A stretch of DNA of 8,411 nt. Origin: Planctomycetota bacterium (GTDB lineage: Bacteria > Planctomycetota > Phycisphaerae > WQYP01). Every line of letters starts with the position of its first letter. Position 1 is the stretch's first letter. Under the pieces are notes generated by a model. That model saw only the letters and a program-made list of their open reading frames with translations, made no database searches and had not been told where the DNA came from. The DNA lies in assembly GCA_021795535.1 (NCBI GenBank), contig JAJYPG010000034.1, forward strand, positions 1 through 8,411, written 5' to 3'. Below are positions 1 through 7,310 of this stretch, piece after piece. The position numbers and the translations under genes are program-made.

Positions 1-3000
1 AGCCAGACGGCGGCCTGTCTGCGTGCCGAGGAACCAGGTGAGTTGATCGACCGCGATGGCGTTGGCTTCGGCGGCGGAAAAACGCCCGGCCTGAACCATG
101 GCGGCAATCTGCTGTTGGACCGCTTCGTGAGTGGGGTCCCGGGAAAAGTCCATCCATTGGAGCACGCGGTGCGTCAGTGAGCCAAGAGCGGCGGCAGCTG
201 AACCACCGGCCTGCTGCGGTACTGGCAAAGATACGCGCGGAGCGATGGGGCCAGCCATGGCGGCTGGGGAAATAAGCGGCAAAGACGGATTTTCATCGGT
301 GATCGCATTCTCTCCAGCATGACTTTTTAGCTGGCTGACAGTGCAAACCGCGGGCAGGCGGGTTAAGCCGGTAAATTCATACGGTTTGGTGGCACGCTGA
401 AGAACAGAGTTTAATTCGGCACTTGCGGTTAAAGATGAATCCGGAGAAAGAGCTTCATAACGCAGCATTTGGCCCAACGGGTCTGGATATGCGCTGGTAT
501 CATCGCCGGCATTCCGGACTTCGGCTTGTGGAATGCGGAACTCATCAATGGTGTGCGGAGCAATTTCCAATAGAACAGGTTGTATTGAAGCGTCTGGTTT
601 CTGATAACCCTGAAAGATGGGGCCGAGCCAATTCAGTGGATTGACGGCCTTTTTTTTACCTTCGGATGCGGAATATTTGGTCCAGGCGTCCTGCTCTTTT
701 TCCGTGGCGTGTCCCACCAGAACCAGGTGATCGCGGGCGCGGGTCATGGCGACATATAAAATGCGGGCTTCTTCATCCAGTGCGCGTTGCACTTTTTGTT
801 CAGAAATAAGGTTGCAGTCCAGAGTTTTGTGGAATTTTTGTGATGATTCATCGAATAATTGCAGAGCCACGCCTTTTTCCGCGCTGGCAACTAGATGGCC
901 GGTCGAATCCTTTGGATTGAATTTTCTGCCCAGGCCGGCGATGAAAACGATGGGAAATTCCAACCCCTTGCTGCCATGAACGGTCATAATTTGCACGGCA
1001 TTGATATCTGACAGGGAAGCCTCGCCGTAATCGCGTTCGTCGCGTACTTTTTGAATAAATTCCGTGAAGTGAGAAAGTCCATGAGCCTGAAAGCCGCCAA
1101 AGGCAACCGCCTTTTGATGCAGCAGTTTGAGATTGGCGATGCGGCGTGGTCCGTAGGGTTGGCCCAGCACGCGGGAAAACAGATTGGTTTCCTGAAAAAT
1201 ATGGGCCAAGCCGGCTGCAACACCCAGGGCGTGTATGCGTTGCCGCCATGCTTCCAACCGGGTGAGCATGGCCTGAAGTCTGACGGCTAAATCGCAATCA
1301 TCCCGGTTGGCAAGGCCATGAATCTGTGAGAAACGTTGCACAGACTGGTCGGCGGCGGCTCGCTGGGCGAATTCCCACACAGCGCGATGAAAGGGAATAT
1401 TCCGGTGATCTGGAAAAGCGTTTCTGATCTGAAACAATTCATCATGTGAAAAACCGCCGAAACCGCCGAGAAGGACGGACGCGAGGGGAATATCCTGCGC
1501 GGGATTGTTGAGCACATGAAGCAGGTCAAGTGTTTCCATCACTTCCTGCGATTCAAAAAATCCTGTACGGAGGTTGGCGATGGCGGGTATGGCAAAATCC
1601 TGCAGGGTGCGGGTAAAGATCGAGGCGGTGGTCGCCATGGACCGCATCAGCACAACAATATCTGAATACCGCAAAGGGCGGGTATGGCCCGGACGATCCG
1701 TGATGGTTCGTTTTGCGGCAAAAAGGGCTTGAATTTCCCCCGCCACCAGGCAGGCTTCGCGCTGTGTGTTATCCAATTCAGCAAGGGTGGCATCTCCCGG
1801 CAAAGCAGATTCGGTGGAGTCATTGCCACTATCGTTCTCATCCGCGCGGGTATCGTCCGGAATATGGGCGGCGTTATTTCCTGGTGGCAATGTTATGACA
1901 TGCAGAACCACCGGGCTTCCGTTTAGAACGGCAGGGTCCCAGGAGGCTAAAGCACGGCCGGCTTTCAGCAGTGGCGCGGTGGTCCGCACAAGAGAGGGAT
2001 CACCTGCTGGCTCGCCCACTTTTTTAAGCAACGGCTGAAAAATAAAATTAAGCGCATCAATTAAAGGGGGCAGCGTGCGGAAGTTATCGATCATGGGTAG
2101 CGTGCGGCCACGAAGGCACTCCTTTTCCATAATGGCCGGTTCACTGCCGCGAAAGGCGTAGATGCTCTGATTTACATCGCCCACACCGAAAAAGCTGCCC
2201 GGAATATCGGTGTTTGCGTCGGTCTGAAGAAGCGGGCTTAGCCGCCGGAGAAGTTCCTGCTGGAGCGGATTAACATCTTGATATTCATCTACCGATATAT
2301 GTTTGAAGCGTTGGTGAACCAGTTGGCCCAGGGCATTGGGCAGCTCTCCGCGGGCGGCGGGTTTGAGTGCGGCCAGAGCGCTATGGGCAATATCGGAAAA
2401 ATCAAGTTGATTGTTGGCTTTTTTAGCCTGCGAAAAGGTCGTGCGGCAATCCTGTGTGAATTGGACAAGAATGGGGATTAATTGTTTTAATTCAGCGGCA
2501 TCAGTAAGAATTTGTTCGCTGGAAGCAAGAATCACGGACTTGCGAAGTTCCAGGAAAGCCTGCTTGCAGATTGTGTAGGTGCCGGTTCTAAATTCCTTCG
2601 CCTGGTCATAATCCGGTTCCCTGGCCGTCAATTTCCATCGCTCCTCGCGAAAAGGAATGGCGGTCAGTTTTGCAACAGCCTGGTCCCAGCCAACCGGCCC
2701 GGCCCGGTCAAGAGACTGGATTGCCCCGCGCACCGAATCGCGGGCGGTCATCAGCGCCTCGCCCATGATCTTTTTGGGGTCCGCATTGTATGTCGCGTTG
2801 TCGGTTGCGCCATCCAACTGCTCGGCCACGCGGGCCAATTGGATTTTGTAATAGTTGGTCCATTCGGCCATCCCACTGATGTTATTGGCTGCCTCTTTGG
2901 CCCAGGTTTCGGGATCGGGGAGGGTTTCCATGATGGACCGAATGGGCTTGACCAGGTTTTCCATTTTTTCGCAGGAAGAATCGGCCCATTGGTCAAAAAT

Positions 3001-3480
3001 GCGGGCAAAAGTTTTGCCGCTTTCATCCTGGCGGACAAGCCAGGAACGAAGCGTCTGGCGAAATGTTTCAAGAAAAAGAAGCTGGGCTTCCACTTCATCC
3101 ATTACGGAAAAGTCGGGATTCAGGCCGGATTGCGTAAAGTAAGTCCGCACCAGCCACACACAAAAGGCATCAAATGTGCAGATTTGTGCCTGATCCACCA
3201 GGGCCGCCTGCCGCCAGAGCCGCTGATTGCCTCCGGCGGTATAAGCCCGGGCACGCAGGGCCTGGGCAATGCGACTGCGCATTTCCGCAGCAGCGGAACG
3301 CGTGAAAGTCACCACCAGCAATTCGGAAATGTCCGCGGTATCCGGTCCATCCGCCACCAGGCTGGCGCAACGCTGGGAAAGGACAGTGGTTTTGCCCGAC
3401 CCGGCGGCGGCTTCCACCATCAATGCGCCCTGGCGATGGCATATTGCAATTTTTTGCACATCTGTAAAATCCGGTGGCAT
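1..3480 (-). CDS. addA: AddA, ATP-dependent helicase/nuclease subunit A (3' end beyond window)
   Basis: Motor and nuclease subunit of AddAB, which unwinds and trims broken DNA ends in the cytoplasm to prepare recombination. The minus frame from ATG 3480 stays open to base 1, giving 1160 residues; Bacillus AddA is about 1230, so roughly 70-100 residues are missing. Motifs in order: Q motif (FTDVQ, 5-9), Walker A (AAAGSGKTT, 24-32), Ia (VVTFTRSAAAEM), an LDFSDI segment typical of AddA, Walker B/motif II VDEYQD (397-402), III GDVNQSIYAFRGS (from 434), V TVHGSKGLEF (833-842) and VI YVAMTRARD (to 917). The nuclease domain begins with LGSLTHRVL (His 1104); its catalytic Asp/Lys motif should lie past the edge. 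The start is favoured over Met21 because it keeps the Q motif. It directly follows addB with zero spacing, implying one transcript and coupled translation. An acidic linker (about 542-563) precedes motif IV. The family assignment is secure. Confidence 0.95.
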   Translation of the reverse strand, partial: MPPDFTDVQKIAICHRQGALMVEAAAGSGKTTVLSQRCASLVADGPDTADISELLVVTFTRSAAAEMRSRIAQALRARAYTAGGNQRLWRQAALVDQAQICTFDAFCVWLVRTYFTQSGLNPDFSVMDEVEAQLLFLETFRQTLRSWLVRQDESGKTFARIFDQWADSSCEKMENLVKPIRSIMETLPDPETWAKEAANNISGMAEWTNYYKIQLARVAEQLDGATDNATYNADPKKIMGEALMTARDSVRGAIQSLDRAGPVGWDQAVAKLTAIPFREERWKLTAREPDYDQAKEFRTGTYTICKQAFLELRKSVILASSEQILTDAAELKQLIPILVQFTQDCRTTFSQAKKANNQLDFSDIAHSALAALKPAARGELPNALGQLVHQRFKHISVDEYQDVNPLQQELLRRLSPLLQTDANTDIPGSFFGVGDVNQSIYAFRGSEPAIMEKECLRGRTLPMIDNFRTLPPLIDALNFIFQPLLKKVGEPAGDPSLVRTTAPLLKAGRALASWDPAVLNGSPVVLHVITLPPGNNAAHIPDDTRADENDSGNDSTESALPGDATLAELDNTQREACLVAGEIQALFAAKRTITDRPGHTRPLRYSDIVVLMRSMATTASIFTRTLQDFAIPAIANLRTGFFESQEVMETLDLLHVLNNPAQDIPLASVLLGGFGGFSHDELFQIRNAFPDHRNIPFHRAVWEFAQRAAADQSVQRFSQIHGLANRDDCDLAVRLQAMLTRLEAWRQRIHALGVAAGLAHIFQETNLFSRVLGQPYGPRRIANLKLLHQKAVAFGGFQAHGLSHFTEFIQKVRDERDYGEASLSDINAVQIMTVHGSKGLEFPIVFIAGLGRKFNPKDSTGHLVASAEKGVALQLFDESSQKFHKTLDCNLISEQKVQRALDEEARILYVAMTRARDHLVLVGHATEKEQDAWTKYSASEGKKKAVNPLNWLGPIFQGYQKPDASIQPVLLEIAPHTIDEFRIPQAEVRNAGDDTSAYPDPLGQMLRYEALSPDSSLTASAELNSVLQRATKPYEFTGLTRLPAVCTVSQLKSHAGENAITDENPSLPLISPAAMAGPIAPRVSLPVPQQAGGSAAAALGSLTHRVLQWMDFSRDPTHEAVQQQIAAMVQAGRFSAAEANAIAVDQLTWFLGTQTGRRLA

Positions 3481-6400
3481 TTAATCGTTTCCCCCATCAT
3501 TCGCAGCTCCGGCGTCATTGCTCAAACCAAGCACCACGGCAATCGCTTCTTTCCCGGATACGCCGGAAATTCCCCGATAATGGCCATACAGGCGATCAAA
3601 GGTGCAAAGACTTTTGAGGTCACATTGACCGCAGGCGGTTTGTTTACCCTTCCGATAGGGGTTGGGGGCAAGTGGACCGGCGCGCATTTCGGTGGCGAGT
3701 CGCCGCATGGTTTGCCGTGCAAGCTCAAGTAATTTCGGAAATTGATCTGCTGGAACGCCATCATGGCCGCCGCCTTTGTGTACCGTGCCGCCATTGGTGT
3801 AACGCATGGGAAACCATTTACCGGACTGCACACCAAGTTCACCTGTCTCCAGAATGTTGGCGTAGTTGTCGTTGAACAGTCCCCGTGGCCGAGCGTCTTT
3901 ATAAAATTGATCATCCATCGGGTAAATCAGTTCGCCATCTTTTTTCTGGCCATTGGCCTTGGGTTTCATATTTTGATAAAACGCACCGATTGGTTTAATT
4001 TTTGAGCCGTCGGGCAGAGTCGTTCCCTCCAGGGCCAGCAGATAACAGACAAGTTGCAGTTCCAAACCCTCTTTCATCCACAAAGCATTAAAGTTATGCC
4101 CGGTTGAAGATTTATAATCCAGCAAAAAAGCGGTTCCATCCGGAGCGGCATCCAGCCGATCTATTTTGCCAAGAACAGGAACCTTGGTTCCGTCGGGCAG
4201 GTCAAGTTCAAACCCGGGCTTGCCCTCGGTATCGCGATAGGTGCCAAAGCCACTTTCAACCGCGAAGGGACGGAAAGGGTTTTGCATGGCGGCCCGACGG
4301 TGCGCCTCCAGCAGAAGCAGTAAATTGCGATGAATTGTGGTGAACATGGAGCGAGTTTCAGGTTGCCGGGCAAAAAGCTCTTTCTCAAGCGTAAGCGACA
4401 CTTCATGCATCACGGCAGTCAGGCGACTGACAAGCATCCCCCTTGACCAGTTCGGCCAGGAGGCGTTTTCATGGACGGGATCGTAGATAATACCGTGGTA
4501 AAATTGCTCCATAACCCGGTGATAAATTTGCCCAAGGGTAATCTGATCAAGGGCAAGCTGCGACTGCGGTCGCAGACCAAGCGTGTATTGCAGAAAATAT
4601 TTAAGGTGACAGGCGGCGAACGTCTGTAACTGACTTACGCTGATCCCGGAAAAATTCGCGGCGAATTGCCGTCTGGATTGTTCCGAAAGAGTTGTCGCGG
4701 AATTGCCGGCCAGGCCGCGCCAAGACTGCTGAATCAAGTGCCGCATAGGCCCTGCGGTCTGGTTCCACAGCACAGAGTATGCGGCAGCGATATTTCCGGC
4801 AGTTTCGCCATTGAGATTTTTCCCCGCCGTTCCGCGGGCATCAGCCAGGGCGAGCACCACGGCATCAAGAATATCACGTGTATCGGTTGCTTCCAGCAGA
4901 CCAGCCGCCCCACGTGAAATTTTTCTGTTTTTTACGCCCGGCCATTTTTCCAGTTGTTCCACATAAAAGCTGCGCGCCGTGGTTGAGCCTTGGGTGTCAA
5001 CTTCCGGCCAACTGACAATGAGTTTTTCACTGGCGCGGGTGAAGGCAACATAATCAAAAAACCGGGCTTGCAGAAGGGATTCATCACTGCCAGGATTCAC
5101 GCAGCCGTGACTGATGGAATTCAGAAACCTCCGCTGGCGGTTATCCAGCATGGGGTCTTCCGCATCCACTTTGGGGAATTGGGTTTCAATGGCTCCCAGC
5201 ACAATCACTTCGCGCAATTCCGGATGCCGCGAACGCTGCGCGGAACTGACCAGAACCTGATCCAGTGCGGGGGGAACAAGGCCCAGTGTAAGGGTTTGCA
5301 AAGCGGAAAGCAGGAGTTGGCCGAAATCTGTCAGGGACATGGGGCTGTCGGCAAGAAGTCGCCGCATTTCCAGCAGTACCATGTGGGTTTGTTCCCAGGC
5401 CTGCTCATGAATTTGGGCCAATTCCGGTACGCCGGCGGAACGTTCCGCGGTCATCCAGTCTTCCAGGGTTTCCTTCACGGCCAGACGCGAAAGCAATTCC
5501 AGCAAGGCGTCGGCAAACTGACCACCGCCAGCCAGACCTGACGTACTGGTAGGGTCGGCGGCGGGTCGCGCCATGTTCAGCCACGGTTCAAGGGCCGTGC
5601 GAATGGCCTGTCGTGCCCGGTTTGCGGCGGTAAGTTCACTGCTCTGGTATAACCGAGGCGCTGCGGCATCAGGATCGGCGGGCAGCGTCTGCCATTGCCA
5701 GGCGCGGGAAAGATCATCGCCATCAATTCCATGAGCGAGCATGTAATTTTCCATGGCGAATGCATCGGATGGGGCTACGCCCGCCAATCGGGTTTTCACG
5801 AACCCTAGAACATCCGCACGGACAAATTTGCGGTTTGCCAGGGTAATGGCGCCACGCAGCAATTCCAGCAGAGGATGATGCGCCAGAGGACGCCGTTGAT
5901 CCATAAAATGGGGAATATTGCGGGCAAGAAAAATGCGTGAAACAGCCTCTTCATATTTTGTCAGATCGGTCACCACCAGGCCTATGTCCCTGTATCGCAA
6001 ACCGTCGGCCACACGCCGCTGAATATACCGTGCGGCGGCCAATACTTCGGACTCCGGATCGCTGCCGCTCCAGAGTTCAACAGCTTCGTCTGTGGCGGCA
6101 TCCGGGACAGTTGACACAGGCGCGGCATGATCTGACGGATTAGCCGGCCCCTGCCAAAGATCAGTTTCCATCCGCTTAAGCAGGCGGGACTGAAGCCGGT
6201 GTGACTGCGTTAAATAAAGCGAAGGAGCCATTTGTGCCCCCGCCTGCTGAAGCTGTTGCGAAATCCGCCGATAGAGCAATTCCGTGCGATGGAACAAATC
6301 CAGGGAATCAAGCGGCAGATTGGGATTGGTGATTCGCGCACTGGCCGGGTCGGCCAGAAGTGTGATGGTCAGGCTGGCGGCGGTGCGGGCAATTTGCGCC

Positions 6401-7053
6401 AGAAGCCGCATTTCCAAAGCATTCATGGAACTGAACGCATCGACATAAACATGGGAATTTTCCAGCAGATTGCCGGTGGCCAATTTATCCGCAACCAGGC
6501 TGGGCAGGCGCTGGCCATCAAGCAGTTGGCCCATTGTCAGCGTATCCCACGTTTCCAGAAGCAGGGCCATATCGGTGAGCTTGGCGACCAGCACCGGGTC
6601 CGCGGAGCTTTTCGTGGCAAGCGCTCGCATGGATTGAGCGGTCTGATTATTCTGCTCCCATTCGGCAAGCATGGCATCCAGCGTGCGAAGAAAACCGGGT
6701 TGGGTGGCGCAGGTCTTGAATATGGTCAATTGGTCGTGGCATTGCCGCAGCGTTTGTGTCAGCAGAACAATACGCGTAACCGGCGTTATTTCCGGTAAAT
6801 CAGGTAGACCTGATTCGCCGGCAATAAGACGGCAGAACCGCTTGATACCGACCACCCGTATGCGGAAACTTCCGGAGGTATTACTGTTGTTGCGTGTGAT
6901 AAGCCGCCGTTCAGTCATGAACGCGGCCTGTTCCGGCACCAGCATGTAAATGGGTGGGCCGAGTGGCTGGCGTTGCGATTCACGAGCCATCGCGGAGAGA
7001 CAATACTCAGTCTTACCCGTACCAGCTCGACCAATAATCCACTTTGCCGCCAT
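3481..7053 (-). CDS. addB: AddB, helicase-like/nuclease subunit B with iron-sulfur cluster motif
   Basis: Second AddAB subunit, 1190 residues, close to the usual length of Bacillus AddB (about 1165). It starts with MAAKWIIGRAGTGKT, placing Walker A at 8-15 as in AddB proteins. The motif II position reads VYVDAFSS (about D205) instead of VDEYQD, so this half is probably not a working motor; in the family it scans for Chi. Later helicase-like blocks are VLGAIETQFP (about 618-627) and YVAFTRASEKL (T672-S675). The C-terminal nuclease has GKIDRLD (D965) and LLDYKSS (D979, K981), followed by an E/Q-rich helix ending QLVCYLLAL, matching active RecB-type nucleases. Cysteines C815 and C1141-x2-C1144-x5-C1150 fit the AddB 4Fe-4S staple that clasps the nuclease and binds DNA ends. 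An AGCAGGA ribosome site lies 9 bases before the ATG. RexB, which usually lacks Walker A, is less likely. Confidence 0.96.
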   Translation of the reverse strand: MAAKWIIGRAGTGKTEYCLSAMARESQRQPLGPPIYMLVPEQAAFMTERRLITRNNSNTSGSFRIRVVGIKRFCRLIAGESGLPDLPEITPVTRIVLLTQTLRQCHDQLTIFKTCATQPGFLRTLDAMLAEWEQNNQTAQSMRALATKSSADPVLVAKLTDMALLLETWDTLTMGQLLDGQRLPSLVADKLATGNLLENSHVYVDAFSSMNALEMRLLAQIARTAASLTITLLADPASARITNPNLPLDSLDLFHRTELLYRRISQQLQQAGAQMAPSLYLTQSHRLQSRLLKRMETDLWQGPANPSDHAAPVSTVPDAATDEAVELWSGSDPESEVLAAARYIQRRVADGLRYRDIGLVVTDLTKYEEAVSRIFLARNIPHFMDQRRPLAHHPLLELLRGAITLANRKFVRADVLGFVKTRLAGVAPSDAFAMENYMLAHGIDGDDLSRAWQWQTLPADPDAAAPRLYQSSELTAANRARQAIRTALEPWLNMARPAADPTSTSGLAGGGQFADALLELLSRLAVKETLEDWMTAERSAGVPELAQIHEQAWEQTHMVLLEMRRLLADSPMSLTDFGQLLLSALQTLTLGLVPPALDQVLVSSAQRSRHPELREVIVLGAIETQFPKVDAEDPMLDNRQRRFLNSISHGCVNPGSDESLLQARFFDYVAFTRASEKLIVSWPEVDTQGSTTARSFYVEQLEKWPGVKNRKISRGAAGLLEATDTRDILDAVVLALADARGTAGKNLNGETAGNIAAAYSVLWNQTAGPMRHLIQQSWRGLAGNSATTLSEQSRRQFAANFSGISVSQLQTFAACHLKYFLQYTLGLRPQSQLALDQITLGQIYHRVMEQFYHGIIYDPVHENASWPNWSRGMLVSRLTAVMHEVSLTLEKELFARQPETRSMFTTIHRNLLLLLEAHRRAAMQNPFRPFAVESGFGTYRDTEGKPGFELDLPDGTKVPVLGKIDRLDAAPDGTAFLLDYKSSTGHNFNALWMKEGLELQLVCYLLALEGTTLPDGSKIKPIGAFYQNMKPKANGQKKDGELIYPMDDQFYKDARPRGLFNDNYANILETGELGVQSGKWFPMRYTNGGTVHKGGGHDGVPADQFPKLLELARQTMRRLATEMRAGPLAPNPYRKGKQTACGQCDLKSLCTFDRLYGHYRGISGVSGKEAIAVVLGLSNDAGAANDGGND
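3488..3495 (-). promoter_or_regulatory. addA ribosome binding site inside the addB 3' end
   Basis: GGGGGAAA on the minus strand ends about 7-10 bases before the addA ATG at 3480 and encodes the Gly-Gly-Asn part of the AddB tail. It is purine-rich but not a perfect Shine-Dalgarno match (a G-U pair would be needed). Together with the touching TAA-ATG junction it suggests that ribosomes ending addB start addA. Confidence 0.5.
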
Positions 7054-7062
7054 GTTTCAAAA

Positions 7063-7069
7063 TCCTGCT
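7063..7069 (-). promoter_or_regulatory. addB ribosome binding site
   Basis: AGCAGGA on the minus strand ends 9 bases before the ATG at 7053. This supports that start, which also places Walker A at residues 8-15 as expected for AddB. Confidence 0.6.
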
Positions 7070-7102
7070 TTAATTGCCAACGGAGCTTACCTACGACAAC
7101 TG

Positions 7103-7125
7103 GCCGTTGCAAGCATGTCAACGGC
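7103..7125. repeat. 7-bp hairpin in the addB leader
   Basis: GCCGTTG (7103-7109) and CAACGGC (7119-7125) form a perfect 7-bp stem with a 9-base loop. It lies about 50 bases upstream of the addB start. No T run follows on either strand, so it is not an intrinsic terminator. It could stabilise or regulate the leader RNA, or be chance. Confidence 0.4.
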
Positions 7126-7276
7126 GAAGCAGTGGCGAAAATCCAAGGAGTACCTGTGCCCAGGGAATTCCGCTATCGCTTCCCAAAATTCAGATGGTGG
7201 GCTAGTGGGAGCTGGGGAAGTAAATTTTGAGACATAACTCCTTATGAATAAATAAGTCGCAAACCAACGCGCCAAT

Positions 7277-7301
7277 CAACAATTATACATTGCCGTTGTT
7301 G
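7277..7301. repeat. CAACAA/TTGTTG inverted repeat over the promoter -10
   Basis: CAACAA (7277-7282) and TTGTTG (7296-7301) are perfect 6-base inverted arms separated by 13 bases, so their centres lie 19 bases apart. The repeat covers the -10 hexamer and part of the spacer of the promoter candidate, a usual place for a repressor operator. The arms are short and simple in composition, so chance is a serious alternative. Confidence 0.3.
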
Positions 7302-7310
7302 GGGCGTTAA
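7282..7310 (-). promoter_or_regulatory. Candidate sigma70-type promoter for addBA
   Basis: Read on the minus strand, TTAACG (7310-7305) and a perfect TATAAT (7287-7282) are separated by exactly 17 bases. The -35 matches TTGACA at four of six positions and overlaps the TAA stop of the permease gene. Transcription would begin near 7275, about 220 bases before addB. The spacing and the consensus -10 make this the best promoter candidate in the gap. No transcript data are available, and if the organism's main sigma factor prefers other sequences the match would lose meaning. Confidence 0.5.

Larger units (their letters stand above)
7054..7306 (-). other. Intergenic leader between permease gene and addB
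   Basis: This 253-base gap holds no gene I can support. On the minus strand it contains, in order, a promoter candidate overlapping the permease stop, an inverted repeat over the -10, an AAGGAG stretch placed only 2 bases before an ATG (20-codon frame, 7235 to 7173), a small GGGAA/TTCCC inverted repeat near 7163-7184, a 7-bp hairpin at 7103-7125, and the addB ribosome site. A 62-codon frame starting with TTG at 7275 and ending at 7087 has no recognisable family and no good ribosome site. I recognise no riboswitch class, tRNA or terminator. If the promoter is real, the addB message has an untranslated leader of about 220 bases. Confidence 0.6.

Noticed and set aside
848..1297. 149-codon minus-strand frame within addA
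   Set aside because: It is in another frame than the AddA product, which shows helicase motif V across the same bases; the alternative is Arg/Ser-rich with no family likeness.
1..3480. Possibility that addA is a pseudogene, because it appears only as short fragments when complete start-to-stop frames are listed
   Set aside because: Codon-by-codon reading from ATG 3480 to base 1 gives 1160 sense codons with all helicase motifs in one frame; the gene simply runs off the window.
2512..3732. 406-codon open frame on the plus strand
   Set aside because: It lies fully antisense to addA and the end of addB, its product resembles no family, and it has low-complexity Gly/His/Pro/Phe-rich composition typical of a frame opposite a GC-rich gene.
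4990..6798. Plus-strand open frames of 183 (4990-5541) and 188 codons (6232-6798)
   Set aside because: Both are antisense to conserved AddB domains and show no recognisable domains, so they are shadows of the real gene.
7093..7121. Second promoter candidate on the minus strand: perfect TTGACA (7121-7116) before addB
   Set aside because: The hexamer 17 bases downstream is TGTCGT, only three of six matches to TATAAT, and other spacings are no better; the TTGACA also falls within the hairpin.
7103..7125. Hairpin considered as a terminator for the permease gene
   Set aside because: No T run follows the stem on either strand, and it lies about 180 bases past the permease stop.
7087..7275. 62-codon frame starting with TTG upstream of addB
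   Set aside because: No ribosome site at the right distance, a rare start codon, no recognisable family, and it begins at about the predicted transcript start.
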